A stretch of DNA of 41,493 nt from a virus, in IMG/VR virus record IMGVR_UViG_3300035228_000757, positions 1-41,493 of that record; one strand, written 5' to 3'. Position 1 is the stretch's first letter; each line of letters starts with the position of its first letter. The notes below the pieces were generated by a model that saw only the letters and a list, made by a program, of their open reading frames with translations, had not been told where the DNA came from and made no database searches. Shown piece after piece: positions 7,301 through 16,438 of the stretch. The position numbers were made by a program, and so were the translations under genes.

Positions 7301-10300
7301 CTGGTAGTGTTATTGGTGATGTATTTAACAGAAATGAGTTTGTAATTGAGCAAGTAACAGGAACATACACAGAAGGAGCAACATTAAACTCTTCAAGTAA
7401 TATTATCAATATTATTACTGATAGAAATGCATTCTATTCAAAAAATTCTACTTTACTACTTACAGATGGAGAAGACTCTGTTTTAGCAACTGGTAGAATT
7501 TTAGAAACTACCGCAAATCAAAATTCTATTAAAGTCGAAGTGTTGACGGGAGAGTTCATTGTACCTGAAAGTGTAAGTGTTTCTTACTTCTTACAAAGTA
7601 CAACGATTGGAGATACTGTCGGTGCAGAAGTAGTAGTATACTCAGAACTAAGTAAAGGTCTTGTTCCGTTTTTAGTAAAAACTGATGTTGCGCTATTGAA
7701 AACTGATGAACCACATAATGTTGGTGTTGGAACATATGTTGATATTGATATTATTCCTGATGTAGCACAAACGTCTACAGAATATTATGTGAGAAAGCGT
7801 TTCTATCAAGAAATCACTCTTAAAGTACCATCATATAATAGTATCCTAAAAGATACAGGTATTGGTAGAGGTGATCTACTAAATGGTGGATTGGACTATA
7901 CTTCTGGAGATTTTCTAGATGTAGAGTTAATTTTCTCAGATCAAAGTAAGGTAAGAAATGGAATTGGTGCTGCTGGTGATGCTGATAATGCCAGAGCAAC
8001 CATTAATGTTAGTGATTTTAATGGAACTGGGTATGGTAGTGTTTCAGACTTTACAATTACAACAAAAGGAACAAATTATATCAAAGGTGATATTCTAACA
8101 GTTTCTGATGCTGATCTATCAAGATTATCAAATTCTATCTCTACACAAAGACTAGCAATTAATGTTGATCATGTTGGTTTTGCTCAACTTAATACTAGAA
8201 TAAGTTTAGTTCAAGTAAATAAACTATCAGTAGGGGATCTTTTATTAATTGATAGTGAAATTGTAAAAGTTGATACAATTGACTCAGGTAATAATTCAGT
8301 AATTGTCGAAAGAGGTTTTGAAAATACAATTGTAGTAGATCATTTCAATAATGCTGCAGTAACATTGTATAATGGTCAATATAGATTTAATGCTAATTCA
8401 AGACCACTTGGAACAGGACCAAATGATCCATATATCATCAATTATGACTCAACTACTCAAAGAGTAATTCTTGCCCATAATTATGGTTCCACATCTCCAA
8501 GAGAAGTTACACTAAGTACTATATTCCAAGATGATAGTTCTCCAAGAAAGTCAATTTCTATCTCAACTGCCACTCCAGGAGAAAATAGATTAGAATTTTC
8601 CAAGGATGCAAGTTTTGCTACTTATGGTGTTAATACTGATATTAGAATTCAAAAATATTACAGGTATGTTTTTGACACCAGTCACTTCTCTATGCTTGGT
8701 ATCTTCTTAGATTTCTCTGCAAGTAAGACTGGAAGTATCTTTACAGAAGAAAAAGAAGTAAGTGGCATTCAACCTGGCAATAATGGTTCTTTTGTTGCTA
8801 TTACTTTAGGATTTGGACCATCAATCACAGGATTCGCTCAGCAACGATTCCCCGTTAACTTTGATACTTACTATTACTTTATTAAAGCAAATAGTGATGT
8901 TAATACTGAAAGTGCTGCTTTAAAAGTTATTGACGATCCGTTAACAGGATCTAAAGAAGTTCTCTTTGCTACCTCAAACAAATTTGTTTATCAGTATACA
9001 GAGGATCCTGATTACAATGGGTTAGGAACTCTTTCATATACTACTAGCTCTCCTTTTGCAGAGGGTAAAATCAATACAGCTAGTATTGATAATAAGGGTT
9101 CTAATTACAAGAGAGTTCCTATTGTCAAAGGATGTATTGTAACTGAAAATAATCAACCAACATTAGAAATACAATGGGACACACTAACAAGGTCTATTTT
9201 ATCAGTCAACGTTATTGATGGTGGTAAGGGTTATGTCAATCCACAAGCAATTGTAACTACTGGAGATGGATCTGGAGCAGAATTTAAAGTTTTTAGTGAT
9301 AATGGGGTTATCAAAAGAATTGATGTTATTAATTCTGGTAAAGGATATACATTTGAACCAATCATTTCTGTATACGAATCTAGTATAGTTGCATACTTTG
9401 ATTCTACAACTATTGGTATTCCACAGGATATTTCTATCGTTAAAAGTGGTAGTTCTTTCCATAGAGATAATACTTTACTTTCTGAATATACTTCTAACTA
9501 TGCACTTATTATTAAAGGATCTAGTAAATTCTTTAAAGGTGAAGTAGTAGAGCAAAGAGATGGCAACACTCTTATATTTTCCGGGTATGTTGCAGATAAA
9601 GGTTACAGAATTGGATCTAACATTTTAAGATTAGAAAAAGTTTCTGGTGTAGTTGATACTAGCATTCCATTAGTATCCGGTATTGATCCTTCTAGATCTG
9701 TAGAAGTTGTAAGTCTTTTAACGTCTACATTCGTTCCAAATATTGAGTCTTATTCAGATAACATTGGTAAATTTACTTCTGGAAGAGGTAAGGTTGGAGA
9801 TCGTTATCAAAAAATTACAGACTCTTTCTACTATCAAGATTATTCTTATGTAATTAAATCAAAAACTTCAATTAATGTTTGGAGAGATTTGATTAACCAG
9901 ACTACCCACCCTGCTGGTTTCAAATTATTTGGCGAAGTTCTTATCGAGACTAATCAAGAGTCTACGATGCCTACGGAGCAACCATTCTCTCCTAGAATTT
10001 CTTTTATTGAACTTTCACCTAAAGTAATTACAACTGAGTCTACAAGAACAAGAAGAGTTGTTACTCAGACATCAGTTAGAGCAGTTGATACAAATCTTAG
10101 ACGTGGCGTAGGTTCTGTTTCTATTAATGAGTATGATACTGAAGGTATCTTATCAAAACAACTAATTCTTCAGCAAGACTTTAATGGTCGTTATGCAACC
10201 GAAGAAGATTATATTGGTCCACTAGATTCTATTCAAACTGCTGTTGGTAACACAACTTTCTTCAAAGATAGTGCTAGTGCCGCATCTTCATATGTTTTGG

Positions 10301-13300
10301 GTACTAACCAGTCTGCTAAACTTTATGAAGTCAAAATGGTTAGAAATAACCAAAATATCCCAATATCTCAATGGCAAGATTCTGATCTTGCATTTAGTCT
10401 AATAAATCAGGCTACTGATTACGATATTATTTCTGGATCTGGTCAAATTGAAGTTGGTGCATCTATTGCATTTAGATTGGGTTGGTTTTACAATATTGGC
10501 GCTGGTGAATCAGGAATTGTTGGTGTAGAAGGTAATGTTGCCACCAGAAAATTTTGTTTGATGTTGATTGGTAATAATGTTGGTGCGGATGCCGAAGAAC
10601 TTACATCTAACTTTAAAGTTGGCAATCAAGTAAAACTATATGAAAATGCTACTACTCATTATACAATTGAAATTTTGAGAGTAGATGCTCCTGCCTACGA
10701 CTCTGTTTTTGGTGTTATCGGTGATGGTAATGTTCTTGGTAGAAGATCTTTCCAAATTCTCGACAAAGCAAATAATCTTGCATATACTCCATATAATGAT
10801 CAAGAACTATTCATTACATTAAATGGTGTTGCTCAAGAACCAGGAAAAGCATTCCAAGTTTCTGATTCTAAGATTGTTTTCTCATCACCCCCTCTTGGTG
10901 CTCAGTATCCTATTACAGGAGAAAACTTTGATGACACATATGTAACTGATCCTACCACATTCTTATGTAAGTCTTTCAAATTCAAACAGGATTCTTATAA
11001 TAGTAAGTATCTAAAAAAATTAAAAGATATTTCTGATAGTTTTGATGGAATTACTACAGAGTTTGCGTTACAATGGGAAGATGGAACTATTGTTAAGACG
11101 GAACCAAAAGAAAATTTATTAGTCTTTATTAATGGAGTTTTACAAGCAGTTAATACTGCTTACACTATTAGAAGAAGTGAAACTGCTTCTAATGCAGATA
11201 TTATAGTATTTTCTGAACCACCTAGAAATTTCTATGACGTAATTGATTATACTCCAGAACAATTAGATCAGAAAGAGTACTTCTATGCATATGGTGTTGG
11301 TAGTTACGATCGTCTAAAAATTGACGAACGTTTAATTCCTTATCGTGGTACTGGTCCATACCTTCTATTTGATGAAGAAACTGATATTGTTAAGAATATT
11401 AATGATAGTGAATTTGTATTAGTATTTGTTGATGGGGTTTTACAAAATCCTAATAGTTACATTTTAAATGGTCCTAACATTTCATTTACTGGTACTTTAA
11501 AGAAATTCAACCCAAGTACAGGAGAATCACTTGCAAGTAAGGTAGAGATGATTTCTCTATTCGGTAGACAAGTTCCAAAAACTCTTTCTGCTTATGATTA
11601 TGATAGAATCATCTTTAGAAATCTAATTGATATTAATATCACTAGAACTTTAGATACTGCAGCAGGAAATACTGAATATCTGCAGTGGCAAGAGAACTTT
11701 ACTTCATTAGATCCTAGTAGGGAAAAGAATGTATTTACTTTTGATGATGATGGTAATCGTATTATAATTGGAAAACTAAATGCTGTTAGATTTAATACTT
11801 TAGCAGATGGAAGTTCTACTGGTCTTGCTAAACCAGGAATAGTTGCAACTGATTTATCTATTGAAGTATTGAATGCTGCTAACTTAGTATTTACTACTAA
11901 TACATTTACTGCAGGACTTAGTGAAGATGATGAGGAACTTAAGTTAAGATCAATTTATATTTCTGACAAAAGCGATTTTAGTAATCCTGTTAGCTTTAAC
12001 GTTAATAATGAAGTATTTTCTATTCAGTGGTCATACAAAACAAACGAAGATGGAGAGAGGGTATTAAGTAAAGACTTACCTGCTTGGTTGAGTGGTTCTG
12101 ATCTTGGCGAACAAGCTTATTACGAAATTTATGATGGACTAGTTGATATTTCACCTGGAGACCAGATTATGGTTGATGGTGAAAATGCATACAGAGATAT
12201 TATATCTGTTCCTAGTGAAGTAAAAGGAAGAAATTTCAATAGAGGAGAAACTGCTAAATATGACCACTTTAGCAATATTGAAGTAAGTAACTACAATGGT
12301 ATTATAAGAGGTGAGGGACTTAGTGTTACATCACAAATTACCAATGGTGTAGTTACTAGTGTTGGATTTAGTGATCTAGAGTGGAATAGAAGAGATCTTA
12401 AATTATTCTTTGATACTGGCATTCTTTTACAACCAACTGCATATCAATATTTCGTTCCTCCACAGGTTAAATTTATTCCTGTCGATGGTAATGGTGGTGG
12501 TGCTAGAGCAGAAGTATTGACTATTGCTGGTCAAGTTCTTGACGTTATTTTAATTGAAGGTGGAAGTGGATATACTCAACCACCCAAGGCAGTTGTAACA
12601 AGAGGTTACAATGTTCTCCGTAAAAGAGATAGAGTAATCAGCAGCACATCTGTACTTAATATTGGAACTCAGATTTCTGGTGGTGCCAATATTAATGGTC
12701 AATCTGAAATTACTCTCATTGGCGACGGAGTAACATCAGGTCTGCTTTCTATTCTTACATTCGGTGTTGTTGGTTCAGTTGAGGCGGTAGCTGGAGATGA
12801 AATTGTTGTTCATGTCCAACCTAATTCAGAAAATTCTGGAGATAATCTACAAGTAGCTGAATCTGCTCTTATTGTTAAGAGAGAAGCATTCGAGGCAGTT
12901 GATCAACTTGCTAGCGAATTAATTATTAATGAGACTCTAATTACAGTTTCTATTGATAATCCAATCGCAAGCATCACTAATATCAGTCCTACTGGTCCTG
13001 GTGGCGCTGCTTCTTTGGTTGCAGGATTTGATCTTTATATACAAAAGGTAATTAATACTCCGATTGCTTATGTTCGCGAGCAGTCTTCTTCTGCTACTGG
13101 TGCTTTCTTAGATTCTCCATTATCGCAATCAGCAACTACAGTATATGTTACCAACACATCACTATTTGCTGATGTCGGAAAACTTCAAATCGGAAAAGAG
13201 ATTGTTACATATGAAAGAAAACTAGAAGATAGATTCTTTGATGTAACTAGAGGAGTAGCAGGTACTACAGCAACATCACATCCTGGTGGTCAGTATATTA

Positions 13301-13923
13301 GAACTATCCCAGATTCTGTAAGGGTAATTCAAAGTGGACCTAGAACTATTGTTTCCACGATAGTCAGTGTTGCTATAGAACCAGAAGTAGTAAGTGCTGC
13401 AACATCACAAATTCAAGTTATTACTGATGTTGTCGATGTTGATGTAACTACTTCTCATAAAGTCACTTTACAGAAAGAAATTGATCCAGGAGTTACAGTA
13501 GTCTCTACGGCAATTCAAGATTATGTAATTAGTATAACAGAATCTTCTGTATTAATGAGTGATGTAGTTGCCTTTGAAGTGGGTGCTATTGTTATTGAAA
13601 AACTCATTACATCTACAATTGTTACAGAAAAATTATCTGATCAACTTACACAAACGATCAATAGTTCTGTACAACAGAGTCTATTAATACAACCAGAACT
13701 TCCTAGTCCTCTTGGTGGAGCATCTGCATCACCTGTACAAGTACAAACTTTACTTGCAAATGAGAGTGCTATTACTAATAGAGTTCGTGGATTAACATCC
13801 ATTGGTTCTATTAATCCTGTTTTACCAAAACCAGCTGATATCACGTTAAATAGACAAACAGGCGTTCTTGACTTCTTTGAAGAATTAGTCGTCTTAGATA
13901 CAACCATTGTAACCAGAAATTAA
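4360..13923 (+). CDS. Giant virion structural protein (3187 aa), positional counterpart of gp7
   Basis: The reading frame is open over 9.5 kb. The N-terminus (ISTLIETQLPEFISTDYENF, then VVEKYYEQLE; later KYLKGSVDKRTLIKNITDFY) is the head seen in large baseplate-associated proteins of T4-like cyanophages. Modules by approximate residue: 'IGxE..Y..RG' units at 94, 333, 1294 and 2942; GxGY-PP beta units at 608, 1613, 1651 and 2727; a YHYH-like domain at 725-855 (FAYDGNPIYGPYGY, LDENNGRYC, GTYAYF, YPYILG); a conserved FYYQDYSYVIKSK..WRDLINQTTHPAGFKLFGE segment at about 1820-1865; 'NGVxQ' units at 2149, 2253 and 2352; and a C-terminal Ile/Val/Ser/Thr-rich tail. T4 has gp7 (1032 aa) between gp6 and gp8, so this probably forms the outer wedge, but I see no sequence match to gp7. 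No signal peptide. Confidence 0.85.
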   Translation: MVETRRISTLIETQLPEFISTDYENFSKVVEKYYEQLELTGQPLDVIQNIGKYRDIDFYEKNLLKESTTLSSNISASDSTILVADASSFPESNGYIAIGEEILFYKERTDTSFLEVSRGVSGNQSLGDLYTSSNFVTTLSAEHLVGDNVQNISNLFLYAFVKNFESDYLASFPEKYLKGSVDKRTLIKNITDFYQAKGTDRSIKFIFNTLVSNDKPEVLKPKDNTLKASFSDWVTSYSLKVKIISGNPENLIGEQLTQALDPLDSSIGFASGIIDNIFAIGDGLHEIVIDTSTLNNEFDIASKTALTENLNLGTTIDDRVNVFSTEGFNTRGRFLIGSEIFEYNQKNVDQFVISRREGNSSYASGTDVYSVSTVTSKNAELLVLGVLYNLDAAIEAPYSEEGDRIQISDPGFITRDPIINDIVTNQTRWILSTSKASSLNSTITGQINDLNADVSAVYEDGNYYYICSSGYPGRSILTATTDQTLSDQKLMRLIRKKPLTITETYATSQRDVGIFVDGSVAFSQKDFRQVKFGPINTFNVINKGGAYKGAPYILVNNKPGFARALMSGETIDSVESLSDTPYTNVPEVTVTSGRGATGTAKVTFGKITSIKVTNAGEYYSTPPLVVITDRLGKGRFAEYNAILKDGKIVEFESVDQGKFYSKGNVIVQIIPVGSRGDVTCDIVTWTRNRYDVLSTDLDVSNGYVFQNYNPTRGYGYGIIANPTELRTQLNDDGTNHSPILGFAYDGNPIYGPYGYRNPLDSTSAISRLNSSYQLKSSRVGGPILADYPLGSFIEDYEWIPGTETGKLNLDENNGRYCATPEYPRGTYAYFITVDANDIPAYPYILGQNFYSLPVDSNYNADLTQDDLPAKAKRLRTASIESNGSESILKVNKTIAGSIDNLNIEDSPSTFKVGNRFIVEDNDTEGSGASAVIASVEGKTITSIDSKSLDPTNQYSVALVKLISPTFLFENDVITQTGSDFTGSVIGDVFNRNEFVIEQVTGTYTEGATLNSSSNIINIITDRNAFYSKNSTLLLTDGEDSVLATGRILETTANQNSIKVEVLTGEFIVPESVSVSYFLQSTTIGDTVGAEVVVYSELSKGLVPFLVKTDVALLKTDEPHNVGVGTYVDIDIIPDVAQTSTEYYVRKRFYQEITLKVPSYNSILKDTGIGRGDLLNGGLDYTSGDFLDVELIFSDQSKVRNGIGAAGDADNARATINVSDFNGTGYGSVSDFTITTKGTNYIKGDILTVSDADLSRLSNSISTQRLAINVDHVGFAQLNTRISLVQVNKLSVGDLLLIDSEIVKVDTIDSGNNSVIVERGFENTIVVDHFNNAAVTLYNGQYRFNANSRPLGTGPNDPYIINYDSTTQRVILAHNYGSTSPREVTLSTIFQDDSSPRKSISISTATPGENRLEFSKDASFATYGVNTDIRIQKYYRYVFDTSHFSMLGIFLDFSASKTGSIFTEEKEVSGIQPGNNGSFVAITLGFGPSITGFAQQRFPVNFDTYYYFIKANSDVNTESAALKVIDDPLTGSKEVLFATSNKFVYQYTEDPDYNGLGTLSYTTSSPFAEGKINTASIDNKGSNYKRVPIVKGCIVTENNQPTLEIQWDTLTRSILSVNVIDGGKGYVNPQAIVTTGDGSGAEFKVFSDNGVIKRIDVINSGKGYTFEPIISVYESSIVAYFDSTTIGIPQDISIVKSGSSFHRDNTLLSEYTSNYALIIKGSSKFFKGEVVEQRDGNTLIFSGYVADKGYRIGSNILRLEKVSGVVDTSIPLVSGIDPSRSVEVVSLLTSTFVPNIESYSDNIGKFTSGRGKVGDRYQKITDSFYYQDYSYVIKSKTSINVWRDLINQTTHPAGFKLFGEVLIETNQESTMPTEQPFSPRISFIELSPKVITTESTRTRRVVTQTSVRAVDTNLRRGVGSVSINEYDTEGILSKQLILQQDFNGRYATEEDYIGPLDSIQTAVGNTTFFKDSASAASSYVLGTNQSAKLYEVKMVRNNQNIPISQWQDSDLAFSLINQATDYDIISGSGQIEVGASIAFRLGWFYNIGAGESGIVGVEGNVATRKFCLMLIGNNVGADAEELTSNFKVGNQVKLYENATTHYTIEILRVDAPAYDSVFGVIGDGNVLGRRSFQILDKANNLAYTPYNDQELFITLNGVAQEPGKAFQVSDSKIVFSSPPLGAQYPITGENFDDTYVTDPTTFLCKSFKFKQDSYNSKYLKKLKDISDSFDGITTEFALQWEDGTIVKTEPKENLLVFINGVLQAVNTAYTIRRSETASNADIIVFSEPPRNFYDVIDYTPEQLDQKEYFYAYGVGSYDRLKIDERLIPYRGTGPYLLFDEETDIVKNINDSEFVLVFVDGVLQNPNSYILNGPNISFTGTLKKFNPSTGESLASKVEMISLFGRQVPKTLSAYDYDRIIFRNLIDINITRTLDTAAGNTEYLQWQENFTSLDPSREKNVFTFDDDGNRIIIGKLNAVRFNTLADGSSTGLAKPGIVATDLSIEVLNAANLVFTTNTFTAGLSEDDEELKLRSIYISDKSDFSNPVSFNVNNEVFSIQWSYKTNEDGERVLSKDLPAWLSGSDLGEQAYYEIYDGLVDISPGDQIMVDGENAYRDIISVPSEVKGRNFNRGETAKYDHFSNIEVSNYNGIIRGEGLSVTSQITNGVVTSVGFSDLEWNRRDLKLFFDTGILLQPTAYQYFVPPQVKFIPVDGNGGGARAEVLTIAGQVLDVILIEGGSGYTQPPKAVVTRGYNVLRKRDRVISSTSVLNIGTQISGGANINGQSEITLIGDGVTSGLLSILTFGVVGSVEAVAGDEIVVHVQPNSENSGDNLQVAESALIVKREAFEAVDQLASELIINETLITVSIDNPIASITNISPTGPGGAASLVAGFDLYIQKVINTPIAYVREQSSSATGAFLDSPLSQSATTVYVTNTSLFADVGKLQIGKEIVTYERKLEDRFFDVTRGVAGTTATSHPGGQYIRTIPDSVRVIQSGPRTIVSTIVSVAIEPEVVSAATSQIQVITDVVDVDVTTSHKVTLQKEIDPGVTVVSTAIQDYVISITESSVLMSDVVAFEVGAIVIEKLITSTIVTEKLSDQLTQTINSSVQQSLLIQPELPSPLGGASASPVQVQTLLANESAITNRVRGLTSIGSINPVLPKPADITLNRQTGVLDFFEELVVLDTTIVTRN
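6550..6920 (+). other. YHYH-like domain inside the giant baseplate protein
   Basis: Within the 3187-aa protein. The segment has the order typical of YHYH proteins: HSPILGFAYDGNPIYGP, then PLGSFIEDYEW, LDENNGRYCATPE, GTYAYFIT and YPYILG. The eponymous YHYH tetrad is YAYF here, so a histidine-based site is unlikely to be intact. The role in a virion is unknown. Confidence 0.6.
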
Positions 13924-13929
13924 TTTCTA

Positions 13930-14469
13930 ATGGCAGAATTACAATTATCAAGTCCATATAATAGTGTTTTAAAAAGAGATAGTACTACTATTCTTGTGGA
14001 AAATTTTAAGAGAAGAAAACCTGATGGTTTTGATTCATTCTCATCTGGTAATGCTTTCCATACTTTAGGAGCATTTGAAAAATCTGTTTTTAATGGGGAC
14101 AATGTTATTGACGATTTGTCAATGCAATATCCTCAATTACAAATTAAAGATTTTGAATTAAGACCGAATTCTTCTTTTACTGTCGGAGGAAGACATTTTA
14201 ATTTTGTTGGTTCTGCGTTATCATCACCTTTTGGTAGAACTATTAATACTCTACAAGTGATGAGTACTGATGAAGCAAATCCACTAATCTTAGAGGCAGA
14301 TACTGATGTTTCGCGATTTGCTAGTTCTGGTCATATTTTTATTGCCGGTACTGCGCGTACTCTTTTTGAATACACATCGAAGACTGCTACAGGATTTATT
14401 GGTTATGTCGTAAGGGGTGATGTAAATATTCCGCTCTCCACGGAGTTCATTCAATATTCGACTGATTGA
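13930..14469 (+). CDS. Small virion protein (179 aa) carrying an 'IGxE/RG' type module
   Basis: Lies between the giant protein and gp8. The N-terminus is MAELQLSSPYNSVLKRDST; a central beta-rich part includes GGRHFNFVGSAL and PFGRTINTLQVM; the C-terminus (HIFIAGTARTLFEYTSKTATGFIGYVVRGD, about 135-164) resembles the 'IGxE..Y..V.RG' module present four times in the preceding giant protein. No enzymatic motif is seen. It is probably a small baseplate accessory or decoration subunit that docks with its large neighbour. It starts 6 nt after that gene's stop with no clear Shine-Dalgarno, suggesting translational coupling. A late promoter follows, so this is the last gene of the gp25 unit. Confidence 0.8.
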   Translation: MAELQLSSPYNSVLKRDSTTILVENFKRRKPDGFDSFSSGNAFHTLGAFEKSVFNGDNVIDDLSMQYPQLQIKDFELRPNSSFTVGGRHFNFVGSALSSPFGRTINTLQVMSTDEANPLILEADTDVSRFASSGHIFIAGTARTLFEYTSKTATGFIGYVVRGDVNIPLSTEFIQYSTD

Positions 14470-14482
14470 TCACCTTATATTG

Positions 14483-14490
14483 TATAAATA
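14483..14490 (+). promoter_or_regulatory. T4-type late promoter (perfect TATAAATA)
   Basis: Exact TATAAATA, 34 nt before the gp8 ATG and 13 nt after the preceding stop. Confidence 0.85.
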
Positions 14491-14524
14491 AATCAAGACA
14501 ACAACGTTCTAGAGAAAAACTAAA

Positions 14525-16393
14525 ATGGCTGCAATTATTTCAGACAAATTTAGAATTTTTAATGCAACACAATTTCTAGAGTCCTTGTCCGAAGGCAGTA
14601 GTGATACTGGAACGGAAAGAACTAGAATGTATTTCTTTGTGGGTCGTCCACAAGCATGGAATTCTTATTTGGAGATCTACTCCCAGAATGCTACAGCATT
14701 TACTGCTGGACAATCTGTATATGTTTCGCAAGATACTAACGGAACATTTACCTGGGCAAACTCCCCTTTCAGAGCAACAATCGTTGCGGTATATGATAAC
14801 TCACTCATCTTGAGTACTGTTACTCCTTCCACAACTTCAACTCCACTTCCTAATGCATTGCTTGAAGGTTGGAATGGCGCATCCGACACTGGTGCAGAGG
14901 CACGTTCGGGAGTTTATCGCTACGCTACAGAAGAAACCCCCCCTACACCACTAGACAATCAATCTGAAAAGTTTGATGTTTACGACGAAATTATCGCTGC
15001 TAAGCGTATTACCGATAGTTTTGCTCGTGCTGTTGTTACTCGTTACGATTGGAACACTCTGGCAGCAGAACCTCGTTTCGATATGTACAAGCCTGATTAC
15101 ACGGCAACTACAACAGGTCAGGTAGGTAAACTATCACTTACTAGTTCTTCTACACTAGGTGCTGCTAAGTACTATGTAATCAACTCTAATTACGAAGTAT
15201 TCAAGTGTCTTTATAATGGTGAGTTCCCCGGAAGAACTGCACCTAACCCTCAGTATGAACCCAAGACTACACCTTCTGGTGGTCAAGGTACTTATTCAGG
15301 TGGAATTTTTACCGAAGATGCTGACACCACTGTATCGAATACTGCTGGTTATGTATGGAAGTATATGTACACCATTCCAACGGATGATGTTCTACGTTTC
15401 CTTTCTACTAACTTCCTTCCTATCAACCTTGCAACAGAATCTACAAGATCTGCTACAGTAGCAGCTGCTATTGATGGAGCACTTGAAATTGCTTTAGTTG
15501 AAGAAGTTGGAGCTGGTCTACCTAATGGTACTCACTTTGCACCTGTTAATGGTGATGGTCAACTTGCTGGTGGTACTGAAGCAGTAGTCGAAATTATTGT
15601 TTCTGGTGGAGCAATCACTTCTACTAAGGTAGTTCAAACTGGTGCAGGTTATACTTACGGATCAGTTGCACTTACTGACGGATCTACTACTGGTGGAATC
15701 AAAACTGGATTGTACTCCGATTCTGCTTTGACTAGTGCTCGTACTGGAGTAACCGGTACAGGTGCTGTTGAAATTGTTATTGGTCCAGAAGGCGGTCATG
15801 GTGGAACCATGGAAGCAGAACTTAATGCTAAGCGTGTCATGACGAATATTCGTTTGACATATGCTGAAGGTTCTGGAGATTTCCCTGTTGATAACGACTT
15901 CCGTCGTATCGGCATCATTAAAGACCCCTTCAGCTTCGGTACAACTGATTTCGCTACCTTAGACACTCTCAATGGTCTTTATGCGGTTAAAGTCACTGGT
16001 GCTACTGCAGACTATACTTCTGACGAAGAGATCACTCAGACCCTTGCTAGTGGTGGTACAGCGAAAGGTACCGTTGTTTCCTGGGTACTAGATTCTGGAT
16101 CAACAACTGCTGGCGTTCTTAAGTATATTCAGTCTCCTGATTTACATACAGATACTGGCGTTGTAAGAGCATTTGATGACTCTGCTGCTATTGTCGGTTC
16201 TAGTTCTTTAGCATCGGGTACAGTTGATACGGGAACTACAGGTTCTACTCTCTTGGGCGTTTCCTTTACCAATGGTCAAGGCAATCCTGAAATCGCACAA
16301 AACTCCGGCGATATCATTTATGTAGAGAATAGAAGACTAATTACTCGTGCTCCTGACCAAATTGAGGACATTAAGTTAGTAATTGAGTTCTGA
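14525..16393 (+). CDS. gp8: Baseplate wedge subunit gp8, enlarged by inserted domains
   Basis: A 622-aa protein against 334 aa for T4 gp8. Conserved blocks appear in the T4 order: DKFRIFNATQF (7-17), RMYFFVGRPQAW, KRI...AVVTRYDW (about 160), YYVINSNYEVFKCLYN, then GYVWKYMYTIP (about 274), NIRLTYAEG...DFRRIGIIKDP and the C-terminal GDIIYVENRRLITRAPDQIE (about 595-614), which matches the end of T4 gp8. gp8 is a peripheral wedge subunit that in T4 binds gp10 and gp7. The extra length comes from insertions between these blocks: about residues 53-150, a GxGY beta unit near 373, and about 490-590. The gene has its own late promoter and a weak AGAG ribosome site. Identification is confident; the boundaries of the insertions are approximate. 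Confidence 0.92.
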   Translation: MAAIISDKFRIFNATQFLESLSEGSSDTGTERTRMYFFVGRPQAWNSYLEIYSQNATAFTAGQSVYVSQDTNGTFTWANSPFRATIVAVYDNSLILSTVTPSTTSTPLPNALLEGWNGASDTGAEARSGVYRYATEETPPTPLDNQSEKFDVYDEIIAAKRITDSFARAVVTRYDWNTLAAEPRFDMYKPDYTATTTGQVGKLSLTSSSTLGAAKYYVINSNYEVFKCLYNGEFPGRTAPNPQYEPKTTPSGGQGTYSGGIFTEDADTTVSNTAGYVWKYMYTIPTDDVLRFLSTNFLPINLATESTRSATVAAAIDGALEIALVEEVGAGLPNGTHFAPVNGDGQLAGGTEAVVEIIVSGGAITSTKVVQTGAGYTYGSVALTDGSTTGGIKTGLYSDSALTSARTGVTGTGAVEIVIGPEGGHGGTMEAELNAKRVMTNIRLTYAEGSGDFPVDNDFRRIGIIKDPFSFGTTDFATLDTLNGLYAVKVTGATADYTSDEEITQTLASGGTAKGTVVSWVLDSGSTTAGVLKYIQSPDLHTDTGVVRAFDDSAAIVGSSSLASGTVDTGTTGSTLLGVSFTNGQGNPEIAQNSGDIIYVENRRLITRAPDQIEDIKLVIEF

Positions 16394-16396
16394 CCT

Positions 16397-16404
16397 CCTA
16401 AATA
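16397..16404 (+). promoter_or_regulatory. Late promoter variant (CCTAAATA)
   Basis: CCTAAATA keeps the TAAATA core and lies 34 nt before the next ATG, the same spacing as the site in front of gp8. The intergenic DNA also has a direct repeat ACGTTAG at 16405-16411 and 16422-16428. Confidence 0.6.
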
Positions 16405-16438
16405 ACGTTAGGAAAACCAGGACGTTAGTGCATATACA

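Noticed and set aside
4360-13923. Naming the 3187-aa protein gp7
   Set aside because: Only its position between gp6 and gp8 supports this; I see no sequence similarity to T4 gp7, so no symbol was given.
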